Shown: positions 25,163 to 33,114, counted from the first letter of the stretch. The stretch is DNA of 64,000 nucleotides from Acidobacterium sp049965615 (GCA_049965615.1 JBMFWD010000005.1:46483-110482), one strand, 5' to 3'. Translations and numbers: made by a program. Notes: generated from the sequence alone by a model not told the origin.

Positions 25163-26452
25163 TTACCGGCGAGCGTGGGGAACCGCATGATGCACCGCAC
25201 GATGTGGCTTGGCCGGCGGCTTCACAATGCCGTCCTTCATGATAATCATCAGCGGATTCTGCGTGAATGAGCTGAACGTGGCAATGTAGGTCACCTTGTC
25301 CCCGGCAGTCGGAACCTTCATCAGCGGCTTCTTCATGTTCACCGTAAAGTCCGCCGTGTTGGCCTTTTGCGCTTCCGGCGAAACCGCCATCTGCACCGAG
25401 TCCGCCGTCGCGGAAACCACCACGCCCGGAACCTCGGCCACCTTGCCGTTCAGCACAGCCCATACCTTCGAAGCGTCATCCGAAGAACCGTTCTTCAGGA
25501 TGTACTCTTTGTCGTGCAAAGACAGCTTCGAAAGATCCGGCGTGTTCGTCACTGCCTGGTGCGCCAGTTGCGCCGGCGTCGGCGGAACATACTTCTCCAC
25601 CGTGTAGGTCGAAGGCGGGAACAGGTTCGTCTTCGTCATCGCCTGGATCGCGCTGTAGCCGTCCATGCTGTTGTGGTACGTCTGGTACCAGTATTCGGCC
25701 GCCTTCTGCGCCGTCTGCTGGAAGTTCCCCGTCAGGAACTGCGCCGCGCGCGTAAAGTACCAGATCGCGCTCACAATGTCCTTCGGATCCTCCTGAATGT
25801 AAGCATTCGCCAGGTTGTAGGTGTCGTAAAGGCCAATGCCCTTCTGCGTATCCGCGTTCGGATCGGCAAACGTGTGCAGCTCTTCAAGATAAGTCTGGAT
25901 TGCCGCCTTGTAGTCCTTGTCCGCCTCCTGCGAAGCGCCAACCACATCCAGGAACAGCGGCTTCAGAGCCTTGTACTGCGGATCGGTCGGCTTCAGCGCG
26001 GCCAGACCCTTCTGCGCATACGACGCAGCTTCCTTCAGCTTCGCCGCATCCGAACCCGCCTGCGTCTTCGAAACAAACGCCACAAACGCATACACGCGAA
26101 TGTTGTCCGGCTCCACCGTCAGCAGTTGCTTGGCCGCCTCCAGCGTCTTATCCGTGTTGCCTGCGGCGCGGTAAGCAGCCACCAACTGCTCCATCATTTC
26201 CTTCTTCACCACGCTGTTCGGATACTGCTTGAGGAACTGCTCAATCGCAGCAGCCTTCGCAGCCGGGCTGCTCTGGCTCATCGCGTTCTGATAAGCGTTG
26301 TACTCGGCTGGGTTCTTAATCGTGATCTGATCGGGGGTCGATCCCGAAGAGCTTTGGGCGGCAAATCCGCCCGGCAGAGCCAGTGCTGGCATTGAGCAAA
26401 ACATACCGGCTGAGGCAATCGCCAAAACCGACGCTATAACGACCTTCTTCAT
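25163..26452 (-). CDS. Secreted TPR-like protein of unknown function
   Basis: 429 residues. A signal peptide (MKKVVIASVLAIASAGMFCSMPALA) is followed by several tetratricopeptide-like helical pairs between about 45 and 230: SPAAKAAAIEQFLKQYPNSV, AAYRAAGNTDKTLEAAKQLL and DYKAAIQTYLEELHTFADPN. A C-terminal beta-rich domain of about 100 residues (VPGVVVSATADSVQMAVSPEAQ) and a histidine-rich basic end follow. It probably acts as a periplasmic scaffold. The start has AGGAGC 8 bases upstream. A good promoter lies at 26576-26605 and an intrinsic terminator follows the gene, so it is a single-gene transcript. This type of secreted TPR protein is common in Acidobacteriota; the function is unknown. Confidence 0.78.
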   Translation of the reverse strand: MKKVVIASVLAIASAGMFCSMPALALPGGFAAQSSSGSTPDQITIKNPAEYNAYQNAMSQSSPAAKAAAIEQFLKQYPNSVVKKEMMEQLVAAYRAAGNTDKTLEAAKQLLTVEPDNIRVYAFVAFVSKTQAGSDAAKLKEAASYAQKGLAALKPTDPQYKALKPLFLDVVGASQEADKDYKAAIQTYLEELHTFADPNADTQKGIGLYDTYNLANAYIQEDPKDIVSAIWYFTRAAQFLTGNFQQTAQKAAEYWYQTYHNSMDGYSAIQAMTKTNLFPPSTYTVEKYVPPTPAQLAHQAVTNTPDLSKLSLHDKEYILKNGSSDDASKVWAVLNGKVAEVPGVVVSATADSVQMAVSPEAQKANTADFTVNMKKPLMKVPTAGDKVTYIATFSSFTQNPLMIIMKDGIVKPPAKPHRAVHHAVPHARR

Positions 26453-26542
26453 TCCGAAGCTCCTGGGACTAAAAGCTGGATGCATGGTAACCAAATTAGA
26501 CACTTTTTCGGGTCGGCAAGTCGCGCTTTCTTCCACGCAATG

Positions 26543-26558
26543 CTTTCAAACCTGAAAG
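26543..26558 (-). promoter_or_regulatory. Inverted repeat downstream of the TPR-gene promoter
   Basis: CTTTCA-AACC-TGAAAG is a perfect 6-bp inverted repeat lying about 18 bases downstream of the -10 element on the minus strand. Its position fits an operator or a 5' leader hairpin for the secreted TPR gene. Confidence 0.4.
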
Positions 26559-26575
26559 TTGTTGCAATGATGCGG

Positions 26576-26605
26576 ATTATAGAAACGATGGAATACAAAA
26601 CACAA
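26576..26605 (-). promoter_or_regulatory. Sigma-70-type promoter of the secreted TPR gene
   Basis: On the minus strand a perfect TATAAT (26576-26581) lies 18 bases after TTGTGT (26600-26605). Transcription would start near 26570, giving a leader of about 115 bases before the ATG at 26452. Confidence 0.6.
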
Positions 26606-26968
26606 GATTCGGCGGCCCTGTCCATAGCATAGCGATTGCCAAACCCCTTGAAAAGCCGGATTCGACACCTTTTACAGTCCTGAAACACGCACCACCTCCC
26701 CGAAGGCAAACGGCGCCCTCCGTAGCGTCATCTGCATCCCAACCAAGAGAGATGTGCATCATGCGCAGACAAGTTGCCATCGTCGTCCCATCCCGTCTCG
26801 CAGTCCCCCGCGACTGTGCACGCAGCTGCACCCGATCCAACGTCTATCCCTGCGTCTTGACCATCCCCCACCCCCACCAAGGCGAACTCCTTTCACCCGC
26901 CGGAAAGTCGTGAAAATCCCATGCACACCTCAGCACACCCCATCCCCAACTACGCGTATCCTGAGTCC

Positions 26969-27736
26969 ATGCAGATTCGCGTCCTTGCATTCGGCGTCCT
27001 CAGGGAACTGCTTCCCTCCGCCGACTTCTGCCTTCACATTCCATCCCCCTGCACCGTCGGCAAAATCGTAGACAAGCTCGCCGAAGAACACGGTGCCTCC
27101 GCCGCCCATTCCCCCGTCGCCCGCACCACCCCATGCTCGCCCGCCGTGGCTGTCGCCGATATCTGGGACTCGATAGCAGTCGCCGTCAATCGCGAATACG
27201 TCGACCGCTCCCGTCAGCTCGCCGACGGCGACGAACTGGCCCTGCTCCCGCCCGTCAGCGGAGGCTCCGCCCAGCCCCTCGTCGCCATCACCCACAACGT
27301 CATCGACACCCAGGCCATCCTCGAAGCCGTCCGCCACCCCCACGACGGAGCCATCGCCATCTTCGACGGCATCGTCCGCGACAACACCCGCGGACGCAAA
27401 ACCCGCTTCCTCGTCTACGAGTCCTACGAGGACATGGCCCTCAATCAAATGCAGCAGCTCGCCGCCGAGGCCCGTCAGCGCTTCCCCATTCACGAGGTCG
27501 CCATCGTCCACCGGCTCGGCAAACTCGACATCGGCGAGTCCAGCGTCCTCATCGCCGTCTGCTCCGCCCATCGCGGCGCCGCATTCGACGCCTGCCGCTG
27601 GCTCATCGACACCCTCAAGAAAACCGTACCCATCTGGAAGCAGGAACACTTCGAAGACGGAGCCGTTTGGGCCGCAGGCGAGTCCTTCCCGCCGGAAATT
27701 GTCCCGCCGGAAATCATCCCGGAGCCTTCCCGTTGA
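26969..27736 (+). CDS. Fused molybdopterin synthase, MoaD-MoaE
   Basis: 255 residues. Residues 1-99 are a MoaD beta-grasp domain (MQIRVLAFGVLRELL, VNREYVDRS, GDELALLPPVSGG). From about 103 there is a complete MoaE (HPHDGAIAIFDGIVRDNTRGR, VHRLGKLDIGESSVLIAVCSAHRGAAFDACRWLID, then K217/K218 and PIWKQEHF with K224). Molybdopterin synthase transfers sulfur from the MoaD C-terminal glycine thiocarboxylate to make molybdopterin. The double glycine at 98-99 is internal here, followed directly by serine. Mycobacterial MoaX has the same fusion and is known to need cleavage after the glycines, so processing is inferred. The ATG at 26969 begins at the conserved MoaD strand. Its TGA overlaps the next gene's TTG start as TTGA. 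No other moa genes are nearby. Confidence 0.9.
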   Translation: MQIRVLAFGVLRELLPSADFCLHIPSPCTVGKIVDKLAEEHGASAAHSPVARTTPCSPAVAVADIWDSIAVAVNREYVDRSRQLADGDELALLPPVSGGSAQPLVAITHNVIDTQAILEAVRHPHDGAIAIFDGIVRDNTRGRKTRFLVYESYEDMALNQMQQLAAEARQRFPIHEVAIVHRLGKLDIGESSVLIAVCSAHRGAAFDACRWLIDTLKKTVPIWKQEHFEDGAVWAAGESFPPEIVPPEIIPEPSR

Positions 27737-28716
27737 TCCACTCCCTCCGCCGCGGCCGCTCCCGCTTCACGCTCCTCGCCGCACTGCTCGCCCTTTCGCC
27801 GCTCGCCACTCTCGCGCAGCAATCGCAAACGCCCACCCTCCGCGTACAGGTCCGCCTCGTCAACGTCTTCGTCAACGTCACTGACCAGACCGGCGCACCC
27901 ATATCCGGCCTCCGGCAAACCGACTTCTCCCTGTACGACAACGGCAAACCCCAGAAAATCGCCGTCTTCGAGCAGCACTCCGACCTGCCGCTCTCCATCG
28001 TCCTCGCCATTGACACCAGCGGCTCCGTCCAGAAAGATCTCCGCTTCGAAACCCGCACCGCCGCAGAATTCATCCACTCCCTGCTCCGCCCCCAGGACCG
28101 CGTCGAAATCCTCGACTTCAACACCCGCGTCCATCAGGTCATCCCCTTCACCAACAACCTCCGCACTGTCGACAACGCCTTGCGCCATCTCTCCAAAGGC
28201 CCCGCCACCGCACTCTACTCCGCCATCTCCCAGGCGGCTGGCGACCTCGCCCCGCTCCACGGACGCAAAGTCATCATCGTCATCTCAGACGGCGGCAACA
28301 CCGTCCCCGGCGTCGACTACCCCCAGGCCCTCGACGCAGCCATCCGCGCGCAGGCCATGATCTACTCCCTCATCGACCTCCCCATCATCAACGACGCAGG
28401 CCGGGACATCGCCGGCGAGCACGCCCTCATCACTCTCTCCCAGCAAACCGGCGGCAAGTACTACTACGCCCAGTCCGGCAATCTCCAGCCCGTCTTCGAC
28501 CGCGTCGCCAGCGACCTCCGCACCGAATACCTCCTCGCCTACTACCCGCGGAAAACCCACCGCCGCTTCTCCAGCTATCACGCCATCACCGTCAAGCTCA
28601 ACCGCCCGGACGCATCTCACTATCAGGTCACCTACCGCACCGGCTACTACGCCGGCGACGGCGATAACAACATGCTCGGTCCCGCCGACGGCGGTCCGTC
28701 AGGACCCCTTCGTTAA
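27733..28716 (+). CDS. Secreted VWFA-related acidobacterial-family protein
   Basis: 327 residues with a signal peptide (FTLLAALLALSPLATLAQQ) and a von Willebrand factor A domain. The MIDAS motif DTSGS lies in VLAIDTSGSV near residue 97, with VIIVISDGGNTVPG later. The segment VRLVNVFVNVTDQTGAPI before it is typical of the VWFA-related domain family known from Acidobacteria, usually periplasmic or surface proteins of unknown role. The start is a TTG at 27733 overlapping the stop of the MoaD-MoaE gene (TTGA), implying coupled translation. The function is unknown; a metal-dependent adhesion or assembly role is inferred from the fold only. It is the best lineage marker in the window. Confidence 0.88.
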   Translation: MIHSLRRGRSRFTLLAALLALSPLATLAQQSQTPTLRVQVRLVNVFVNVTDQTGAPISGLRQTDFSLYDNGKPQKIAVFEQHSDLPLSIVLAIDTSGSVQKDLRFETRTAAEFIHSLLRPQDRVEILDFNTRVHQVIPFTNNLRTVDNALRHLSKGPATALYSAISQAAGDLAPLHGRKVIIVISDGGNTVPGVDYPQALDAAIRAQAMIYSLIDLPIINDAGRDIAGEHALITLSQQTGGKYYYAQSGNLQPVFDRVASDLRTEYLLAYYPRKTHRRFSSYHAITVKLNRPDASHYQVTYRTGYYAGDGDNNMLGPADGGPSGPLR

Positions 28717-28725
28717 AATTGCCCT

Positions 28726-29025
28726 ATGCCTTTCCCAGGCCAATCCCGCAAACGCCAGAAATCCTCGCCACCCGGAGAAACCGGCCAGGAAGCCCTCTAC
28801 CTTCGCTCCCTCAGCGAACGCCAGGTCGTCGTCAACATCAAGCTGCGCGACGGAGAAACCGTCACCGGCTACATCGAATACTTCGACGAACGCATGATCC
28901 GCCTCACCCGCCAGAACAAGCCCAATCTCTTCATCTACAAAAATCAAATCCGAACCATCACCGAGCAGACGCGCCGCGAAGACCCCCGCAACCGCTACCG
29001 CGCTGCCAGCGAGGAAAACCAGTGA
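28726..29025 (+). CDS. Hfq-like LSm-fold RNA-binding protein
   Basis: 99 residues. After a basic, proline-containing N-terminal tail, residues 22-85 follow the Hfq pattern: QEALYLRSLSERQVVVNIKL, GETVTGYIEYFDERMIRLTR (Sm1) and LFIYKNQIRTI (Sm2). YKNQI stands in place of the usual Y/F-KHA. Hfq hexamers pair small RNAs with messengers. The histidine used for uridine binding at the proximal face in classical Hfq is replaced here by asparagine, so binding preferences may differ. It starts 9 bases after the VWFA gene and overlaps suhB by four bases (GTGA). No canonical hfq neighbours (miaA, hflX) are present. An LSm protein other than Hfq cannot be excluded. Confidence 0.78.
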   Translation: MPFPGQSRKRQKSSPPGETGQEALYLRSLSERQVVVNIKLRDGETVTGYIEYFDERMIRLTRQNKPNLFIYKNQIRTITEQTRREDPRNRYRAASEENQ

Positions 29026-29945
29026 CCCCACCGGATACAGCCGCCACCCTGCCCCAGGTACCAGCCGGCCTCACCTTCGCTTCTGCGGCAGCTCCCATTG
29101 CCCTCGAAGCCGGCGCGCTCATCCACCAGCACTTCAAAAACGGCGTCGCCACCGAGTACAAAGGCGATGTCGATCTGGTCACCGTCGCCGACCGAGCCTC
29201 GGAGAAACTCATCGTCGAACGACTCCACCAGGTCTTTCCCACCCACGGCATCTACGGCGAAGAAGGAACCCGAAAGCAGCTCCAAAGCGAATACCGCTGG
29301 TACATCGACCCCCTCGACGGCACCACCAACTTCGCCCACGGATTCCCCGTCTTCTGCGTCTCCATGGGCCTCGAACACCGCCCCGCCGGCCTCCCCGAAG
29401 ATCAGGACGGAACCCTCATCGCCGCCGTCATCTACGACCCCACCCGCGACGAACTCTTCACCGCCGAGCGCGGCAAAGGCGCATACCTCAACGGCAAGCC
29501 CATCCACGTCTCGCAAACTCCCGTCCTTGCCGAATCCCTCGTAGCCACCGGCTTTCCCAGCCGCAAGCGCCACGCCAACCCCAACGTCTTCTTCTACCAG
29601 GAGTTCACCCTCCGCTCGCACGGCGTCCGCCGCGCCGGCTCCGCCGCCATTGACCTTGCCTACGTCGCCTGCGGACGCTTCGACGCTTACTGGGAATTCA
29701 ATCTCAACCCCTGGGACACCACCGCGGGCATGCTCCTCGTCCTCGAAGCCGGCGGAACCGTGACCTGCTTCGACGGCAGCCCCTTCCGCATCGACAGCCG
29801 CGAAGTCCTCGCCACCAACACCCTCATCCGCGCCGAAATGATTCGCATCTTCGAAGACCTCTTCGCCGGCCGCGACCTCGACCCGCTCCTCACACCCCAG
29901 GAATTTGCCGCACAGCGCGCCGCCCGCTCGTCTCAAACACGATAG
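29022..29945 (+). CDS. suhB: Inositol monophosphatase family protein (SuhB-like)
   Basis: 307 residues with all the family metal sites: GEEGTR (about residue 79), WYIDPLDGTTNFAHGFP (about 93-109) and WDTTAG in the C-terminal half, plus DLVTVADRASE. These Mg-dependent phosphatases act on myo-inositol-1-phosphate or related sugar phosphates. E. coli SuhB also joins rRNA antitermination complexes, which is of interest given the overlap with an Hfq-like gene. The GTG start at 29022 overlaps the stop of that gene as GTGA and has GAGGA six bases upstream. It is a little longer than usual, with a C-terminal extension. Confidence 0.88.
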   Translation: MTPPDTAATLPQVPAGLTFASAAAPIALEAGALIHQHFKNGVATEYKGDVDLVTVADRASEKLIVERLHQVFPTHGIYGEEGTRKQLQSEYRWYIDPLDGTTNFAHGFPVFCVSMGLEHRPAGLPEDQDGTLIAAVIYDPTRDELFTAERGKGAYLNGKPIHVSQTPVLAESLVATGFPSRKRHANPNVFFYQEFTLRSHGVRRAGSAAIDLAYVACGRFDAYWEFNLNPWDTTAGMLLVLEAGGTVTCFDGSPFRIDSREVLATNTLIRAEMIRIFEDLFAGRDLDPLLTPQEFAAQRAARSSQTR

Positions 29946-29990
29946 GCCCCGCAAATCCACCGCCCACAACCCGTTTGTGACTTTCATCAC

Positions 29991-30018
29991 TTGAAGCCCC
30001 TGCCGGCCCTGCTACAAT
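29991..30018 (+). promoter_or_regulatory. Sigma-70-type promoter of the ferredoxin gene
   Basis: TTGAAG (29991-29996), a 16-base spacer and TACAAT (30013-30018) lie 40 bases before the ferredoxin start. AGAGG at 30046-30050 is the ribosome-binding site. Confidence 0.6.
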
Positions 30019-30057
30019 CCACTCTGTAGAGTTCACCTACGTTCAAAGAGGATCGGA

Positions 30058-30318
30058 ATGGCTTACGTTATCGCAGAACCTTGCATTGGCACCAAAGACA
30101 CAGCATGCGTGGATGCATGCCCCGTTGACTGCATCCACCCCAAGAAAGATGAAGCCGAGTTCAACGACGCTGAACAGCTTTACATCGACCCCGTAGAGTG
30201 CATCGACTGCGGCGCCTGCGTTCCGGTCTGCCCCGTCTCGGCGATCTTCGCCCTCGACGACCTCCCGGAGAAGTGGCAGAGCTTCACCGAGAAGAACGCC
30301 GCCCACTACGGACGGTAG
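30058..30318 (+). CDS. fdxA: Ferredoxin with two Fe-S cluster motifs (7Fe/8Fe FdxA type)
   Basis: 86 residues. Cysteines sit at 9, 17, 21 and 25 (C-x7-C-x3-C-x3-C) and at 48, 51, 54 and 58 (C-x2-C-x2-C-x3-CP). This is the pattern of two-cluster ferredoxins of the 3Fe-4S/4Fe-4S type found in Thermus and Mycobacterium. The C-terminal WQSFTEKNAAHYGR tail is also conserved in that group. It carries electrons in the cytoplasm at low potential; the partner is unknown. It has its own promoter and is flanked by suhB and the sigma-factor gene on the same strand. Confidence 0.92.
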   Translation: MAYVIAEPCIGTKDTACVDACPVDCIHPKKDEAEFNDAEQLYIDPVECIDCGACVPVCPVSAIFALDDLPEKWQSFTEKNAAHYGR

Positions 30319-30427
30319 TTGCAGCCCCTTTCCACTGGCGCAGCCTAAGGGCTGCGCCTATCCATTTCTGGCAGGGGAAACCCTTCCGGGTAATCTTGCT
30401 TCTAAGTCCTTGATTACCTTTGCTTTT

Positions 30428-31147
30428 ATGAGTATGCCAATGCCAGACCGCACCCCCGCGGGCTCTAATCCGCCCACCAATGACCCCCTGGCGACACCGG
30501 GCAAGGTCCTGCCCATGAGCAACACACCCGCTGCTCCCAAACCCGCCACGCGCCACATGCGGCGCAACCCGCCCATCGCGGGCGAAGCCGAGGCCATCAA
30601 AGACGCTCAGGCCGGTGACGGACGCGCATTCGAAAAGCTCTACGCACTCCACAAGCGCCGCGTCTACTCCCTCTGCCTGCGCATGCTCGGCAACGTAGCC
30701 GAGGCGGAAGACCTCACCCAGGAAGCATTCCTCCAGCTCCATCGCAAAATCGGAACCTTCCGCGGCGACTCCGCCTTCTCCACCTGGCTGCACCGCCTCT
30801 CCGTCAACGTAGTCCTCATGCACCTGCGGAAAAAAGGCCTGCCACAGGTCTCGCTCGAAGAAACCCTCGAGCCCTCTCAGGAAGATGGACCGCGCAAGGA
30901 CATCGGCACGCGCGACCTCACACTCTCCGGCTCCATCGACCGCGTCACCCTCGAGCGGGCCATTGAAAATCTGCCCCCAGGTTACCGCCTCGTCTTCGTC
31001 CTTCACGACGTCGAAGGCTACGAACACAACGAAATCGCGGAAATGCTCGACTGCTCCATCGGAAACAGCAAATCCCAGCTGCACAAGGCACGCATGAAGC
31101 TGCGCGATCTGCTGCGAAGTGGCCAGAAAGCCGAGCAACCCCGATGA
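30428..31147 (+). CDS. RNA polymerase ECF-type sigma-70 factor
   Basis: 239 residues. A disordered proline-rich N-terminal extension of about 50 residues precedes region 2 (AFEKLYALHKRRVYSLCLRML, DLTQEAFLQLHRKI, FSTWLHRLSVN; about 67-130) and region 4 (LERAIENLPPGYRLVFVLHDVEGY, EIAEMLDCSIGNSKSQLHKARMKL; about 177-230). Extracytoplasmic-function sigma factors direct polymerase to stress or envelope promoters. The 3' end overlaps the next gene as ATGA, and that gene encodes a zinc-binding anti-sigma factor, its likely regulator. ATG codons at 30434 and 30440 are alternative starts; there is no clear ribosome-binding site to choose. Confidence 0.9.
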   Translation: MSMPMPDRTPAGSNPPTNDPLATPGKVLPMSNTPAAPKPATRHMRRNPPIAGEAEAIKDAQAGDGRAFEKLYALHKRRVYSLCLRMLGNVAEAEDLTQEAFLQLHRKIGTFRGDSAFSTWLHRLSVNVVLMHLRKKGLPQVSLEETLEPSQEDGPRKDIGTRDLTLSGSIDRVTLERAIENLPPGYRLVFVLHDVEGYEHNEIAEMLDCSIGNSKSQLHKARMKLRDLLRSGQKAEQPR

Positions 31148-31431
31148 CCTCAATTCATCCAAACCAGATAAACATGGATTGCGCCGAATTCCAGCAAACG
31201 CTGCCCGAGCTCTTTGAATCTCACGCCGATCTCTCCGCGCAGGAGCACCTTCAGCACTGCGAAAACTGCGCCGCGCTCGTGCGCGATCTCGAATACATCG
31301 CGCAGCAGGCTAAACTCCTGCTGCCCCTGCATGACCCCAGCCCGGCCGTATGGGACACCATACAGTCTGCCCTGCAGAACGAGACGGAATCCGGCGCCGA
31401 ATCCCCAACCGACACCAAGCGGTCGAGCTGA
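31144..31431 (+). CDS. Soluble zinc-finger anti-sigma factor
   Basis: 95 residues. MDCAEFQQTLPELFE followed by EHLQHCENCAAL gives the H-x3-C-x2-C zinc anti-sigma signature, with an upstream cysteine in MDC. No transmembrane helix follows, so unlike many members it is cytoplasmic. In related ZAS proteins such as RsrA the thiols sense disulfide stress; that is possible here but not shown. Its ATG overlaps the sigma-factor stop (ATGA), indicating coupled expression and a partner relationship. An internal ATG at 31174 right before the zinc motif is an alternative start. Confidence 0.82.
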   Translation: MTSIHPNQINMDCAEFQQTLPELFESHADLSAQEHLQHCENCAALVRDLEYIAQQAKLLLPLHDPSPAVWDTIQSALQNETESGAESPTDTKRSS

Positions 31432-31450
31432 GATACTCTACCCTTCAGCC

Positions 31451-32032
31451 ATGCAAAACCCTCCAGCGGGGAGCACCAGGCTCCCCTCTTCCATTCACGT
31501 CATCGTCCTCACCGGCTTCATGGGAGCCGGCAAATCCACCGTCGGCCCGCTCCTCGCAGAACGCCTCCAATGGACATTCCTCGACCTCGATACGGAAATC
31601 GAACGCCTTGCCGGCATCTCCGTCGCTGAAATCTTTCGTATCCACGGCGAAGCCCACTTCCGCGCCCGCGAAGCCCGCACCCTCCAGTCCCTCATCACAC
31701 GCCCACGCACCGTCATCGCACTCGGCGGCGGCGCCATCGAAGCGGAATCCTCGCGCCGACTGCTCGCCACCACCCCCGGCCTCTGCACCGTCTACCTCTC
31801 GGCCCCGCTGGAAGATTTAATCGACCGCTGCCTCGCCCAGCAAAAGCAAACCAACGCCATCCGGCCCATCCTCGCCGACCGCGAACGCCTCCACGCCCGC
31901 TGGTCCAGCCGCCTGCCCCACTACCAGCAGGCCCACCTCTGCGTCGAAACACAACGCTTGACTCCCGGCCAGGTCGCCAGCAACATAGCAGCAGCCATCG
32001 CTGATCGCCTCAGCCAGGCCCCAAAACCATGA
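31451..32032 (+). CDS. aroK: Shikimate kinase
   Basis: 193 residues. The P-loop GFMGAGKST is at 22-30. DLDTEIE (D45, D47) binds shikimate and magnesium, FRAREARTL provides a shikimate-binding arginine, LGGGA is at 91-95 and IRPIL is in the lid. It phosphorylates shikimate on the way to chorismate and aromatic amino acids. The ATG at 31451 leaves a short 17-residue N-terminal extension before the first strand. Its stop overlaps the next gene's start as ATGA. No other aro gene is nearby, so the grouping with the sigma/anti-sigma pair is probably only positional. Confidence 0.92.
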   Translation: MQNPPAGSTRLPSSIHVIVLTGFMGAGKSTVGPLLAERLQWTFLDLDTEIERLAGISVAEIFRIHGEAHFRAREARTLQSLITRPRTVIALGGGAIEAESSRRLLATTPGLCTVYLSAPLEDLIDRCLAQQKQTNAIRPILADRERLHARWSSRLPHYQQAHLCVETQRLTPGQVASNIAAAIADRLSQAPKP

Positions 32033-33102
32033 CCACCGACCGCGAATACCGGGCCCGGCAGCAGCGCAGAAACATCCTCTTCGCCTTCGCCATCGCCGTT
32101 CTTCTCTACTACGTCTACCAGTTGCGTGCCGAGCTCACCCTCATCTACGTCAGCGCTCTCGCGGCCGTCGTCCTCCAGCCCGTCGCCAAAGCCATCATGC
32201 GCATCCGCATCGGCAAATGGCATCCCGGAATCGGCCTCTCCGTCATCACCCTCGTCCTTGCCATCGTCGCTCTCGTCGCCACCTTCGCCGCATTTGCCGC
32301 GCCTCCGGCCTTTCACGACCTTCGTGACTTCATCGCCGAATTCCCCACCCACGCGCCCCGCCTCCTTGACCGCATCCAATCACTCCCCTTCATGCAGCAC
32401 GTCAACGTTGACGCCCTCAACGCCAAATTCCAGGACTTCGCCACAAGATTCGCCACCTACCTCTTCCACTCCGCCGGAAACTGGGCCCACGCGCTCTTCG
32501 CCATCATCACCGGCATCCTCCTCACCGTCTATTTCATGATTGAAGGCGAACGCGTCTATGCCTGGAGCCTCAGGCTCGTTCCCATCGAGCACCGCGACCG
32601 CCTCGACCAGACCCTCACCCGCGCAAAACTCCGCATGGGACGCTGGCTCCTCGGCCAGGCCTCCCTCATGCTCATCCTCGGCGTCACCAGTACTATAGTC
32701 TTCGTTATCCTCCACATCCGCTACGCCTACGCCCTCGGCGTCCTCATGGGGCTCTTCAACATCATCCCCGTCGTCGGCGCCATGATCACCGTCTCCCTCG
32801 CCATCCTCGTCGCCGCCATTGACTCCTGGGGCCGCGTCCTCGGCGTCATCGTTTTTTACGTTATCTACGCCCAGATCGAAAACTCCATCCTCACCCCCAA
32901 CATCATGCAGAGCCGCGTCAACCTTCCCGGCGTCGCCATCCTCGTCGCCCTCGTCATCGGCAGCGGACTCGCCGGTATCGCCGGTGCTGCCGTCGCCGTG
33001 CCCACCGCCGTCCTCATCGCCGTCCTCATCAACGAGTACCTCGTTGCGGGCGATCACTCCCCGGCGCCCAACTCTTCCACAGGCTCAACGCCCGCCCCAT
33101 AA
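32029..33102 (+). CDS. AI-2E family membrane transporter
   Basis: 357 residues with about seven to eight hydrophobic segments arranged as in the AI-2E/PerM family: a two-helix N-terminal unit, a soluble stretch of about 60 residues (DFIAEFPTHAPRLLDRIQSL), then a C-terminal helical bundle with MGLFNIIPVVGAMITV, IYAQIENSILTPNIMQ and INLPGVAILVAL-like signatures. Members are proposed exporters, of autoinducer-2 in E. coli TqsA and of sodium or other solutes elsewhere, so the substrate is open. The ATG overlaps the aroK stop (ATGA). The C-terminal tail is rich in Ser/Pro and disordered. Confidence 0.88.
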   Translation: MTTDREYRARQQRRNILFAFAIAVLLYYVYQLRAELTLIYVSALAAVVLQPVAKAIMRIRIGKWHPGIGLSVITLVLAIVALVATFAAFAAPPAFHDLRDFIAEFPTHAPRLLDRIQSLPFMQHVNVDALNAKFQDFATRFATYLFHSAGNWAHALFAIITGILLTVYFMIEGERVYAWSLRLVPIEHRDRLDQTLTRAKLRMGRWLLGQASLMLILGVTSTIVFVILHIRYAYALGVLMGLFNIIPVVGAMITVSLAILVAAIDSWGRVLGVIVFYVIYAQIENSILTPNIMQSRVNLPGVAILVALVIGSGLAGIAGAAVAVPTAVLIAVLINEYLVAGDHSPAPNSSTGSTPAP

Positions 33103-33114
33103 TCCCCGCTCGCC

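Larger units (their letters stand above)
26453..26968. other. Divergent intergenic region, TPR gene / moaD-moaE fusion
   Basis: 516 bases. The half next to the TPR gene has a promoter and a small inverted repeat reading to the minus strand. The half towards the fusion gene has no convincing promoter. A 50-codon frame at 26761-26913 has no good ribosome-binding site or recognisable sequence. Confidence 0.55.

Noticed and set aside
26761..26913. 50-codon frame before the MoaD-MoaE gene
   Set aside because: No clear ribosome-binding site, no recognisable sequence and ordinary intergenic composition.
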